NCBI GenBank assembly: GCA_964636405.1
Contig: CAZWSI010000007.1
Span: forward strand, 1 to 64,000
Direction of reading: 5' to 3'
DNA: 64,000 nt
From: CAZKGE01 sp964636405
Lineage (GTDB): Bacteria > Bacillota > Clostridia > Christensenellales > CAG-138
Under the pieces are notes generated by a model that ran no database searches, was not told the DNA's origin, and was given only the letters and a program-made list of their open reading frames with translations. Every line of letters starts with the position of its first letter. The first letter of the stretch is position 1. The translations under genes were made by a program, and so were the position numbers. Positions 9,227-17,501 of the stretch are shown here, one piece after another.

Positions 9227-9595
9227 ATGGAACAGCCCAAGGACAAGCTCGAGCTCATATTTGCCATGCAAAAATCGCTCAACGACGATATTGCTGCCCG
9301 GCGCAGCCTTGCCTTTTCCAGGGAGGAATGGCTGCAAAAGGATGTGCTGGCCATGGTGTCCGAGCTTTCCGAGGTGCTCGACGAGGTCAACTTTAAGTGG
9401 TGGAAGAACAAAAAGCCCCTCAACGACGCCGCCATTAAGGAGGAGCTGGTGGATATCCTGCACTTCTTTGTGACCATGTGCCTGCACAGCGGCATGGACG
9501 CGCAGGAGCTGTTCAGTATTTACGCAAGCAAAAATCAGGAGAATTTCGACCGGCAGTACGGCCGCTCCGAAAAGAAGGGCTACGAGGTTGGATAA
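9227..9595 (+). CDS. All-alpha dUTPase / MazG-like nucleotide pyrophosphohydrolase
   Basis: A 122-residue all-alpha protein. EExxD-like metal motifs are visible: SELSEVLDEVNFKWWK and KEELVDILHFF, with the C-terminal KNQENFDRQ segment found in dimeric dUTPases. It would hydrolyse dUTP (or a related NTP) to limit uracil in DNA. The start at 9227 follows ggaggcaaacgg. It is tightly packed between the M16 peptidase and an HlyD-like gene. Confidence 0.8.
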   Translation: MEQPKDKLELIFAMQKSLNDDIAARRSLAFSREEWLQKDVLAMVSELSEVLDEVNFKWWKNKKPLNDAAIKEELVDILHFFVTMCLHSGMDAQELFSIYASKNQENFDRQYGRSEKKGYEVG

Positions 9596-9598
9596 AGC

Positions 9599-10792
9599 AT
9601 GGCCAGAGGGCGCAGACGCGTAAACAACCGCTTCTATTTTTTCGTTACGATCCTCATCGGCATCGTGGCGCTTGCTGTTGTGCTGCTCGTGCGCAATCGC
9701 CACGCGGGCGAAATCACCTACGGCAGCATCGGCGCGGAGCTGGATGCCTCGGCCGTCATCATCCGCGACGAAACCATCGTTTCCACCGAGAATTACGAAA
9801 AGGTTGTCTTCATGGTGGTGGAGGGCGAGGTCATTTCCGATGGCACACAGGTGGCGCAGGTCTACCGGCGCGGCTATCAGGAGGAATCCATGGTGTCCGT
9901 GCTGAATCTACAAAAGCAGATTTTCAGCCAGCAGAAGGCCCTGCTGGCGGGCGGCGCAACGCCCGAGCTTGTGGACGTGAACGATCGCATTACGACCGTG
10001 GAGGAGCAGATTCGCGGCGCGGCGCGGGGCGATACCACGCTCGATATGCTCGCGCTGGAAAAGCAGCTTAAGCAATTGCAGGAGGAGCGGGTCGCGCTTC
10101 TGAAAGCGAGCGTTACGCCCGACGCGCAGCTCACCTCGCTGTATACCGAGCTGGAAACGCAGCAAAAGTCCATTTCCACCTGGACGCGCAGCATCGTCAA
10201 TTCGGCGGGCACGGGCGTTGTGAGCTTTTATTTCGACGGCTACGAGCAGGTGCTGAACGTAAATAAGCTCAGCACCATCAATTCCGCGCTGATTAACAGC
10301 GTGGTGTCCGGCGGGAACACGGCCAAAACGACCACTGCCGGCTCGGAAACGCCGCTTTACAGGCTCATTACCAATACCCACTGGTTTCTCGCGTTCGTCA
10401 CCAAAAACACCGAGCCGCTGCGCCTCTCGGCGGGTGAGGAATATTACGTGACCTTCCCGGATTATTCCGATCAAATGTACAAGGCGACGGCGCGGGATAC
10501 CGTCGTTTCGGAAAAATATATCGTGAATATTTTAGAGTTTTATGAGGATATCGGCAAGCTCGTGGGTGTGCGCACGGTTTCCGCCAAGGTGACCAAGGCC
10601 GCGCAGGGGCTGGTCGTGCCGCTTTCCGCCATCGTGATTGAAAACGGCATCACGGGCGTAAACATCGATTATGGCGGTTCGCCCCTGCGGGTTGAGGTGG
10701 ACGTGCTGGCCGAGGACGGCAAAAAGGCTGTGATCCGCCCGCGCAACGAAACGGACACGCTGGCCGTGGGCCAGAAATTCATTAAGCCATGA
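9599..10792 (+). CDS. HlyD-like membrane fusion protein
   Basis: A 397-residue protein with one N-terminal transmembrane helix (FYFFVTILIGIVALAVVLLV, about residues 12-31), a lipoyl/barrel-sandwich half, a helical hairpin around residues 100-190 and a closing barrel near the C-terminus (VPLSAIVIENGITGVNI). Clostridia often carry such a gene just upstream of yggS-sepF-divIVA. No transporter partner is adjacent, so the role is likely in cell envelope or division, but this is inference. Confidence 0.75.
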   Translation: MARGRRRVNNRFYFFVTILIGIVALAVVLLVRNRHAGEITYGSIGAELDASAVIIRDETIVSTENYEKVVFMVVEGEVISDGTQVAQVYRRGYQEESMVSVLNLQKQIFSQQKALLAGGATPELVDVNDRITTVEEQIRGAARGDTTLDMLALEKQLKQLQEERVALLKASVTPDAQLTSLYTELETQQKSISTWTRSIVNSAGTGVVSFYFDGYEQVLNVNKLSTINSALINSVVSGGNTAKTTTAGSETPLYRLITNTHWFLAFVTKNTEPLRLSAGEEYYVTFPDYSDQMYKATARDTVVSEKYIVNILEFYEDIGKLVGVRTVSAKVTKAAQGLVVPLSAIVIENGITGVNIDYGGSPLRVEVDVLAEDGKKAVIRPRNETDTLAVGQKFIKP

Positions 10793-11478
10793 GCACAATA
10801 GCGGAGAATCTGGAAAGCATTCGCGCGCGCATTGCGCATAGCTGCCAAGCGGCGGGGCGAAGCCAAGACGAGGTGCGGCTGCTTGCCGTTACAAAGTTTG
10901 TAGATATTTCACGCATTTCGGAGGCTGTCGAGGCGGGGATTGCCGAGGTGGGTGAAAACCGGGCGCAGGAATTGGACGAAAAGTTAACATTTTTTGAAAA
11001 TGCCGGCCTGAAAGTGCATTTTATTGGACAACTGCAAACGAATAAGCTAAAATATGTATGCGGTAAAACGGAGCTGATTCAATCGGTGGATCGGCCGGAG
11101 CTTGCCGCGCTGCTGCAAAGCCGCGCCGCGTCGATGGGCGTTGCGCAGAATATTCTGCTTCAGGTGAACATTGGTAACGAACCGCAAAAGGGGGGCGTAC
11201 CGCCCGAAGATTGCATTGCTTTTGCGGAAAAGCTTGCCGAATGTTCCAATTTGCGCGTTTCAGGGCTGATGTGCGTGCCGCCCGATTGCGAGGGCGAGGC
11301 TGTGCGCCCGTATTTCCGCAAGATGCGCGCGCTGTACGAGGCCATGCGGCAGGCGTTCCCGGCTCTCCCCATTTCGCTTCTTTCTATGGGCATGAGTCAC
11401 GATTTTGAAATCGCGATCCAGGAAGGCGCGACCATGGTGCGCATCGGGAGCGCATTGTTTGGAAAGAGGCGGCAATAG
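10789..11478 (+). CDS. PLP homeostasis protein YggS/PLPBP
   Basis: A 229-residue PLP-binding protein of the YggS/Proline synthetase co-transcribed family. The lysine motif LLAVTKF (near residue 30) is the PLP site, and GENRAQE, FIGQLQTNK and SMGMSHDFEIAI are family signatures. Its ATG overlaps the end of the HlyD-like gene by 4 bases. It buffers pyridoxal phosphate and amino acid pools. The yggS-sepF-divIVA order is conserved in Gram-positive division clusters. Confidence 0.95.
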   Translation: MSTIAENLESIRARIAHSCQAAGRSQDEVRLLAVTKFVDISRISEAVEAGIAEVGENRAQELDEKLTFFENAGLKVHFIGQLQTNKLKYVCGKTELIQSVDRPELAALLQSRAASMGVAQNILLQVNIGNEPQKGGVPPEDCIAFAEKLAECSNLRVSGLMCVPPDCEGEAVRPYFRKMRALYEAMRQAFPALPISLLSMGMSHDFEIAIQEGATMVRIGSALFGKRRQ

Positions 11479-11532
11479 CGGCTTGCGCGCGCCGTACAAG
11501 AGGCGCGTTCGCGGCATAGCGGAGGGAATTGG

Positions 11533-12090
11533 ATGGCCAGCTTATACAATAAATTCTTGGATTTTATCGGCATCGAAGAGAGCGACGAGATCGAGGATGA
11601 AGAAGAATACGACCGGGGCGGCAGAGCGTCCAGAGATTATGGGCACGAACGCGAGCGGGAGCCCGAGCGCCGCAGCAGCGGCAGGGGCAATTATCGCGAC
11701 GAGCCTGCCGAGGAACTGCGCGGCGGCAACGTGATGAACTTTGGCGCGGGCGGCGTGCGCCCGTCCGCGGCGGCGCGCAAGGGTGATCGCGCGTCCACGC
11801 CCACGGGCGGCAATCTGCCCGTGTCCGGCGGCATGAAGATGATCGTGTATCATCCCGTCAGCTACGAGGATACGCAGATTATCATCGATAATCTCAAGAG
11901 CCGCAAGCCTGTGATCGTCAACATGGAGGAGCTCGATATGGACTGTGCGCAGCGCATATTGGATTTCCTTTCCGGCGCGGTTTATGCGCTTAACGGCACG
12001 ATGTGCAAGATTTCCCGGGGCATTTTTGTCGTAGCGCCGAATAATTATGATGTAGTCGGGAATAACGACGACTACAATGATATGATGTAG
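11533..12090 (+). CDS. sepF: Cell division protein SepF
   Basis: A 185-residue SepF: N-terminal amphipathic membrane-binding helix (MASLYNKFLDFIG), a charged disordered linker (about residues 20-95) and the C-terminal FtsZ-binding domain (HPVSYEDTQIIIDNLKSR, then MDCAQRILDFLSGAVYAL). SepF anchors and bundles FtsZ at the division site. The usual ylmH between sepF and divIVA is absent here. Confidence 0.95.
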   Translation: MASLYNKFLDFIGIEESDEIEDEEEYDRGGRASRDYGHEREREPERRSSGRGNYRDEPAEELRGGNVMNFGAGGVRPSAAARKGDRASTPTGGNLPVSGGMKMIVYHPVSYEDTQIIIDNLKSRKPVIVNMEELDMDCAQRILDFLSGAVYALNGTMCKISRGIFVVAPNNYDVVGNNDDYNDMM

Positions 12091-12182
12091 CGCCGCGGCA
12101 GCGTGCACGGTATGCTTAACCCATCGGGGCACATCAAGCGTTTGCGTTGGTGTGTCCTGCTTTTTAAGGAGCGTTGGACGAT

Positions 12183-12626
12183 ATGAAGGTTAACGACATC
12201 GTCAACAAGGAATTTACCAAATCTATTTTGGGCTACGATGTGCGCGAGGTGGATGTTTTTCTCGACCAGGTCATCGAGCAGCTCGAAAAGCTGGAAACCG
12301 AGCGCCGCGAGATGATGACGGCCATCGAATACCTGCTCGCGGAGCTGGAGCACATTGAGCGTGTGTCCGCAAGCGGCGCTACGCCCGACGAGCGCCGCGC
12401 CATCGAATCGGCCGCCGCCTCGCGCCGCAAGGATTTCCAGCCGCCGCGCCAGCTTGCGTCGGAGGCGGGCAAGCGGCAGAAGCGCGCCGTGGAGCAGGTG
12501 GTGCTCGAGGTGGAAACAGGCGTGGCCGCGCCGCGCAGGCGCGCGGTGGAGAACGATATGCGCAAGCTCGCGCAGGAATCCATCGACGAAATTGCGGAGC
12601 GCGTCGAGCAGTCAGAGGTATTGTGA
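12183..12626 (+). CDS. DivIVA-domain protein
   Basis: A 147-residue DivIVA-family protein. The conserved N-terminal domain (NDIVNKEFTKSILGYDVREVDVFLDQV) is followed by coiled coil and a charged tail. DivIVA proteins recognise negatively curved membrane and organise poles and septa. I take ATG 12183 (AAGGAG at 12166-12171) because an earlier TTG sits too close to the RBS. Its stop overlaps the next gene by 4 bases (GTGA). Confidence 0.88.
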   Translation: MKVNDIVNKEFTKSILGYDVREVDVFLDQVIEQLEKLETERREMMTAIEYLLAELEHIERVSASGATPDERRAIESAAASRRKDFQPPRQLASEAGKRQKRAVEQVVLEVETGVAAPRRRAVENDMRKLAQESIDEIAERVEQSEVL

Positions 12627-14494
12627 AAAAGAAGCCCTTACAGCAAATACCGGCGCTCAGCCGGGCGGAATGGGACAGGCAGGGGATCGGCGCGCCCGAT
12701 TTTGTGTTTGTCTCCGGCGACGCGTATGCGGATCATCCCAGCTTCGGCGCGGCGATTATCTGCCGTGTGCTGATGGACGCGGGCTTCACCGTGGCGGTGC
12801 TCGCGCAGCCCGATTGGCGTTCCGCAAACGATTTTTTGATGTTTGGACGGCCGCGTCTGGGCTTTTTGGTGTCCTCCGGCAATATGGATTCCATGGTCAA
12901 TCACTATACGACTGCGAAAAAACGCCGTTCCGAGGATGCGTATACGCCCGGCGGCAAGGCGGGACTCCGGCCGGATCGTGCTACGGTCGTGTACGCCAAC
13001 CGCGTGCGGGAGGCGTTCCCGCATACGCCGGTCATACTTGGCGGCATTGAGGCGAGCCTTCGCCGCTTTGCCCACTATGATTATTGGGACGACAGGGTGC
13101 GCCATTCCATCCTCTACGACGCGGGCGCGGATCTGTTGGTATACGGCATGGGGGAAAGAGCCATTTGGGAAATAGCCCATGCGCTGGATAAGGGCGCGCC
13201 GGTTTCCTCCTTAACAAATATTCGCGGCACCTGTGTGCGCGTGCCCGACGCGGACGCGGCTTTGGGCGCGGTGCGTCTGCCCTCCTTTACGGAGGTTTCC
13301 TCGGACAAGCGTAAATATGCCGAGGCGTTTATGACCGAATCGCGCGAGCACGATGCCGTGCGCGGCCGTGCGCTCGTGCAGCCGCACGAAAAGGGCGCGC
13401 TTTTGTGCAATCCGCCCCAGCCGCCCTTAAGCGAGGCGGAGATGGACGCGATATACGCGCTGCCCTATACGCGCAGGCCGCACCCGTCCTATACGCAGCC
13501 CATTCCCGCGCTTAAGGAGGTATCCAATTCCATTACCTCCGTGCGGGGCTGTTTTGGCGGTTGCAGCTTTTGCGCGCTGCATTTTCACCAGGGACGCGTC
13601 GTGCAGCCGCGCGGCCACGCGTCCATCCTTGCCGAAGCCGAGGGGATCGTCCGCGCGCCGGGCTTTGACGGATACATCCACGATATTGGCGGTCCTACGG
13701 CCAATTTCCGTATGCCCGCGTGCGAAAAGCAGCGCGCGTCGGGCTGCTGTGCGGGGCGGCAGTGCATTGGGTACAAGCCCTGCAAGAATCTGCGCGTGTC
13801 GCACGCGGATTATGTTTCGCTTTTGCGCAAGCTGCGCGGCCTGCCCGGCGTAAAGAAGGTCTTTGTGCGCTCCGGCGTTCGCTTCGATTATCTCATGTAT
13901 GATCCCGACCGCACGTTCCTTAAGGAGCTTTGCAGCTATCACATCAGCGGGCAGCTCAAGGTCGCGCCGGAGCACGTGTCGGATCGGGTGCTGCAATATA
14001 TGAACAAGCCGCCGCACGCGGTGTTTGAGCGCTTCCGGCAGGCGTACGAGGCGGAGAACGCGCGCATCGGCAAAAAGCAGTATCTTGTGCCGTATCTCAT
14101 TTCCTCGCACCCGGGCGCGACGCTTTCCGACGCGATCGAGCTTGCGCAGTACCTCAAGAAAGAGGGGCTGCGCCCCGAGCAGGTGCAGGATTTCTATCCT
14201 ACGCCCGGCACGCTTTCCACCTGTATGTACTATACGGGGCTTGATCCGCGTGGCATGGACGAGCTGTTTGTGGAAAAAACGCCGGAGGGCAAGGCCATGC
14301 AGCGGGCGCTGATGCAGTTTGATTTTCCGCGCAACGCGCCGCTTGTGCGAAAGGCGCTGCGCAAGGCAGACCGCGACGATTTGATCGGAACGGGGCGCGC
14401 TTGCCTTGTCCGCTCCGAGGGCGCGGGTGAAATGCGGCGCAAATCCGGCGAAAACGCAAAGATTAAGGTTGACAAACGCAAGCGCACTCGATAG
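12623..14494 (+). CDS. YgiQ family radical SAM protein (UPF0313)
   Basis: A 623-residue YgiQ-type radical SAM protein. The [4Fe-4S] motif is CFGGCSFC near residue 312; an N-terminal B12-binding-like region precedes it, and VAPEHVSDRVL and DFYPTPGTLSTCMYYT are family hallmarks. Start is GTG 12623, overlapping the divIVA-like stop. The substrate of the family is not established. The C-terminal tail is basic and probably disordered. Confidence 0.93.
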   Translation: MKKKPLQQIPALSRAEWDRQGIGAPDFVFVSGDAYADHPSFGAAIICRVLMDAGFTVAVLAQPDWRSANDFLMFGRPRLGFLVSSGNMDSMVNHYTTAKKRRSEDAYTPGGKAGLRPDRATVVYANRVREAFPHTPVILGGIEASLRRFAHYDYWDDRVRHSILYDAGADLLVYGMGERAIWEIAHALDKGAPVSSLTNIRGTCVRVPDADAALGAVRLPSFTEVSSDKRKYAEAFMTESREHDAVRGRALVQPHEKGALLCNPPQPPLSEAEMDAIYALPYTRRPHPSYTQPIPALKEVSNSITSVRGCFGGCSFCALHFHQGRVVQPRGHASILAEAEGIVRAPGFDGYIHDIGGPTANFRMPACEKQRASGCCAGRQCIGYKPCKNLRVSHADYVSLLRKLRGLPGVKKVFVRSGVRFDYLMYDPDRTFLKELCSYHISGQLKVAPEHVSDRVLQYMNKPPHAVFERFRQAYEAENARIGKKQYLVPYLISSHPGATLSDAIELAQYLKKEGLRPEQVQDFYPTPGTLSTCMYYTGLDPRGMDELFVEKTPEGKAMQRALMQFDFPRNAPLVRKALRKADRDDLIGTGRACLVRSEGAGEMRRKSGENAKIKVDKRKRTR

Positions 14495-14526
14495 AATAAT
14501 CGATGGTTGTTTTTGAGGAAAATGCG

Positions 14527-15036
14527 ATGGAATTGCTTGGAACAAAAGCGAAAATGCGTGTGGGAGAGCACTTTCCGTTCTCCTTTTCGCAGGAAATGGT
14601 GGATGCCGAGTTTGGCGGGAGAACGCTGCGCTTTGCCGAGCCTCTTGAGGTAACGGGGGCGTTTTGGTATGACGGCGGCGCGTATCTGGTCGAGGGCGAG
14701 TTGCAGACCGCGCTTACGGTCGAGTGCGCAAGCTGCGCGGCGGCGTTTAGGCAGCCCTTCTTTTGCGAGTTTTCCGAGCGCTTTGTCAAGGCCTCGGAGC
14801 GCGGGGAGGACGAGGAAAGCTATGCGTTTACGGACGATACGCTTCCACTCGGTCAGGCCGTCATGGATAACCTGTTTTTGAAGCTTCCGCTCGTGAGCCG
14901 TTGCCGTCCCGATTGCAAGGGACTGTGTCCCGTATGCGGCGCAAACCGCAACGAGGTTGCGTGCGGCTGCGAGAGGGCGGAGAAAAAGCAACCGTTCGCG
15001 TCGCTCGCGAATATACAATTGGAAGATAACGAATAA
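14527..15036 (+). CDS. DUF177 (YceD) family protein
   Basis: A 169-residue DUF177 protein with two CxxC pairs (VECASCAAAF and CKGLCPVCGANRN). It precedes rpmF, as in nearly all bacteria, and homologues are linked to rRNA processing and L32/fatty-acid operons. I use ATG 14527 because gaggaaaatgcg precedes it; an ATG at 14503 is possible. Confidence 0.9.
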   Translation: MELLGTKAKMRVGEHFPFSFSQEMVDAEFGGRTLRFAEPLEVTGAFWYDGGAYLVEGELQTALTVECASCAAAFRQPFFCEFSERFVKASERGEDEESYAFTDDTLPLGQAVMDNLFLKLPLVSRCRPDCKGLCPVCGANRNEVACGCERAEKKQPFASLANIQLEDNE

Positions 15037-15048
15037 GGAGGTGTCATC

Positions 15049-15249
15049 ATGGCAGTACCCAAGAGAAAAACGTCGAAAGCCAGGCGCGATTCGCGCAGAT
15101 CGGCCAATTCGGGACTCGAGACGCCGGCGCTGGTGGAATGCTCTCAGTGCCACGCGCTGAAGGAAGCCCATCACGTATGCGGCGCATGCGGGTATTATGA
15201 CGGCAAACAGGTCGTCGACATGGATGCAAAGGACAACAAAAAGGCCTGA
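15049..15249 (+). CDS. rpmF: 50S ribosomal protein L32
   Basis: A 66-residue L32 with the MAVPKRKTSKARRDSRR start and two zinc-binding CxxC pairs (CSQC and CGAC). It has a strong RBS (aaggaggtgtc) and is followed by a terminator. This zinc-coordinating C+ form is visible directly. Confidence 0.97.
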   Translation: MAVPKRKTSKARRDSRRSANSGLETPALVECSQCHALKEAHHVCGACGYYDGKQVVDMDAKDNKKA

Positions 15250-15276
15250 CACACCGCCTTTCATCTGTACGGAAAG

Positions 15277-15308
15277 GGCTTTCGCGGCATAGCGCGAAAG
15301 TCTTTTTT
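15277..15308 (+). terminator. Rho-independent terminator after rpmF
   Basis: Ten-base stem GGCTTTCGCG / CGCGAAAGTC with one G-T pair, followed by TTTTTT. Confidence 0.92.
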
Positions 15309-15335
15309 GCGTATGCGCGCAGGCTTTGCTATAAT
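15307..15335 (+). promoter_or_regulatory. plsX promoter
   Basis: TTGCGT and a perfect TATAAT (15330-15335) separated by 17 bases, just after the rpmF terminator and 33 bases before plsX. Confidence 0.6.
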
Positions 15336-15367
15336 AAACAAATATCCTTCAAAACGGGAGGTATGAT

Positions 15368-16378
15368 ATGAACATTGCGCTGGATCTTATGGGCGGAGAT
15401 TTTTGCCCCGCCGCGGCCATCGACGGCGCGCGCGAGGCGCTCGCGCTGTTGCCTGCGGACACAGGCTTTACCCTTTACGGTAATGCGGAGGCGCTTGCGC
15501 TTGCAAGACCCCTCCTTGCGGAAAACGAAGGCCGGGTAAGCTTTGTTGCATGCGCGGAGACCATCGGGTGCGACGAGCAGCCTACGCTCGCGATTCGCAA
15601 AAAGAAGGATTCCTCCATGGTGCGCGCGCTCAGCGACGTAGCGGCCGGCAGCGCGCATTGCTTAGTATCGGCAGGGAGCACGGGCGCGCTGCTTACCGGC
15701 GGAACCCTGATCGTGCGCCGGCTGCGCGGCGTAAAGCGCCCCGCGCTCGCGACCACGCTCCCAACCAAAACAGGCTGCGTGCTGCTCATCGACTGCGGCG
15801 CGAATACCGATTGCAAGCCCCGGTATCTCCAACAATTTGCCATCATGGGCGCGGCCTATATGGAGAAGGTGCTTGGGGTCAAGGTGCCCCGCGTGGGCCT
15901 GCTTTCCAACGGGAGCGAAGCCGAAAAGGGGAACGAGCTGACCAAGGCGGCGCATGCGCTCTTGACCGAATCCCCGGTACGCTTTGCGGGCAATTGCGAA
16001 GCGAGGAACATTCTTTCGGGCAATTTCGACGTGGTCGTGTGCGACGGGTTTGACGGCAACGTGGCCCTCAAGAGCATCGAGGGCACGGCTTCGCTTCTCA
16101 TGGGCTTTTTGAAAGCGGAGCTGCTTGCAAGCGCGCGCGGCAAGCTGGGCGCGGCGCTCGCCAAGCCTGCCTTTGCGGCCGTCAAAAGGAAGCTGGATTA
16201 TGCCGAATACGGCGGCGCGCCGCTGCTGGGCGTATCGGGCGGGGTCGTCAAGGCGCACGGCAGCTCGAACGGCCGTGCCTTTGCCATGGCGCTTGTGCAG
16301 GCGCAAAAGCTGATTGCGGGCAATGTGATTGGCCTGATTGGCGAAACGGTCGCAGCCCTCCCCGAAACGGAGGATTGA
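15368..16378 (+). CDS. plsX: Phosphate acyltransferase PlsX
   Basis: A 336-residue PlsX, which makes acyl-phosphate from acyl-ACP for phospholipid synthesis. The start MNIALDLMGGDFCP matches the family DxMGGD motif, and GNCEARNIL, VVCDGFDGNVALK and GVSGGVVKAHGSS follow. It sits upstream of acpP and rnc, the conserved fatty-acid/rnc/smc order of Bacillota (fabD and fabG are missing here). Confidence 0.96.
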   Translation: MNIALDLMGGDFCPAAAIDGAREALALLPADTGFTLYGNAEALALARPLLAENEGRVSFVACAETIGCDEQPTLAIRKKKDSSMVRALSDVAAGSAHCLVSAGSTGALLTGGTLIVRRLRGVKRPALATTLPTKTGCVLLIDCGANTDCKPRYLQQFAIMGAAYMEKVLGVKVPRVGLLSNGSEAEKGNELTKAAHALLTESPVRFAGNCEARNILSGNFDVVVCDGFDGNVALKSIEGTASLLMGFLKAELLASARGKLGAALAKPAFAAVKRKLDYAEYGGAPLLGVSGGVVKAHGSSNGRAFAMALVQAQKLIAGNVIGLIGETVAALPETED

Positions 16379-16397
16379 GCCCCGGGAAAGCGGATGA

Positions 16398-16426
16398 TTG
16401 ACATCTGCCGAAGGTTCATATAGAAT
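16398..16426 (+). promoter_or_regulatory. acpP promoter
   Basis: TTGACA (16398-16403) and TAGAAT (16421-16426) with a 17-base spacer, 50 bases before acpP. Confidence 0.7.
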
Positions 16427-16475
16427 GTTGCGGTAGGCATGATAGGTATTTTATTGTATTTATAAGGAGAAGCCA

Positions 16476-16700
16476 ATGTATTTTGATCGGGTTTGCGCCA
16501 TCATCGCACAGCATCTGGAGGTTCCGGCGGAGAACATCGCCATGGAAACGCATCTCATCGACGATCTCAATGCGGATTCACTCGATATCGTCGAGCTGAT
16601 TATGGACTTTGAGTCCGAGTTCGATGTGGAGATCCCCGACGAGGAGCTGCCCAAATTCCAGACCGTGGGCGACATCGTCCATTTCCTCGAGAAGCGCTGA
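16476..16700 (+). CDS. acpP: Acyl carrier protein
   Basis: A 74-residue acidic ACP with the phosphopantetheine serine in DLNADSLDIVEL (Ser near residue 35). It carries growing acyl chains for fatty acid synthesis. It has its own promoter and a downstream terminator, so it can be expressed independently and at high level. Confidence 0.97.
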   Translation: MYFDRVCAIIAQHLEVPAENIAMETHLIDDLNADSLDIVELIMDFESEFDVEIPDEELPKFQTVGDIVHFLEKR

Positions 16701-16725
16701 GCTCTGCTCGCGCCAGGCAGGATGC

Positions 16726-16754
16726 GCCCGCATTGTATGGTGCGGGCTTTTTTT
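16726..16754 (+). terminator. Rho-independent terminator between acpP and rnc
   Basis: Stem GCCCGCA / TGCGGGC with an 8-base loop and seven T residues; the rnc RBS (aaggag) follows directly. Confidence 0.9.
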
Positions 16755-16769
16755 AAGGAGAATACCACT

Positions 16770-17480
16770 ATGACCCATACCCCGGAGGATCTGGGCGCCC
16801 TTTCCGACGCTTTGGGCTATTCCTTTTCCGATCCAGAGCTGCTTTCCGTCGCGGTGACGCACACGTCCTTTGTCAAGGGGGACGGGAGGAGCCGCCTGCA
16901 TAACGAGCGGCTGGAGTTCTTGGGCGACGCGGTGCTGGAGCTGCTGGTAAGCGACTATTTATTCTCCCGCAACCCGGATATGCAGGAAGGCATGCTGACC
17001 AAAACACGTGCGCGGCTTGTGTGCGAGCAGGCGCTGTTTGAAGCCGCCCGCGCGCTGAACGTGCCCGCGTTTTTGCGCCTTGGCCACGGCGAGGCGCATT
17101 CCGGCGGCAGGGAAAAGCCCTCTATCGTATCCGATGCGCTCGAGGCGATTATCGGCGCGGTGTACCTTGACGGCGGCATGGATGCGGCGCGCACGCTGGT
17201 GATCGACCGCATCATAAGGCTTCTGGAAGCGGCCGATGTGGATGCGACCGATAAGGATTACAAGACCCGCTTGCAGGAGTTCATCCAACGGGATCACCGG
17301 GGCGCGCTCCGCTATGCGCTCATCAGCGAAAGCGGCCCCGAGCATCAAAAGCTGTTTACCATGCGCGTGCTGCTCGACGGTGAATCGCTTGGCGAGGGCT
17401 CCGGCGCTTCCAAGCAGAGCGCGGGGCAGGAGGCGGCCCGCGTCGCGCTCGCTGGTCTTACGGCGCGGCCGGAGCAATAA
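16770..17480 (+). CDS. rnc: Ribonuclease III
   Basis: A 236-residue RNase III. The catalytic signature NERLEFLGDAVLELL is near residue 45, the second metal motif SDALEAIIGAVYLDGG near 118, and the C-terminal double-stranded RNA binding domain runs from about 158 to the end. It cleaves rRNA precursors and other duplex RNA. Start is ATG 16770 after aaggagaatacc. The rnc-smc-ftsY order is conserved. Confidence 0.97.
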   Translation: MTHTPEDLGALSDALGYSFSDPELLSVAVTHTSFVKGDGRSRLHNERLEFLGDAVLELLVSDYLFSRNPDMQEGMLTKTRARLVCEQALFEAARALNVPAFLRLGHGEAHSGGREKPSIVSDALEAIIGAVYLDGGMDAARTLVIDRIIRLLEAADVDATDKDYKTRLQEFIQRDHRGALRYALISESGPEHQKLFTMRVLLDGESLGEGSGASKQSAGQEAARVALAGLTARPEQ

Positions 17481-17501
17481 ACACGAATCGGAGGAAGGCG
17501 A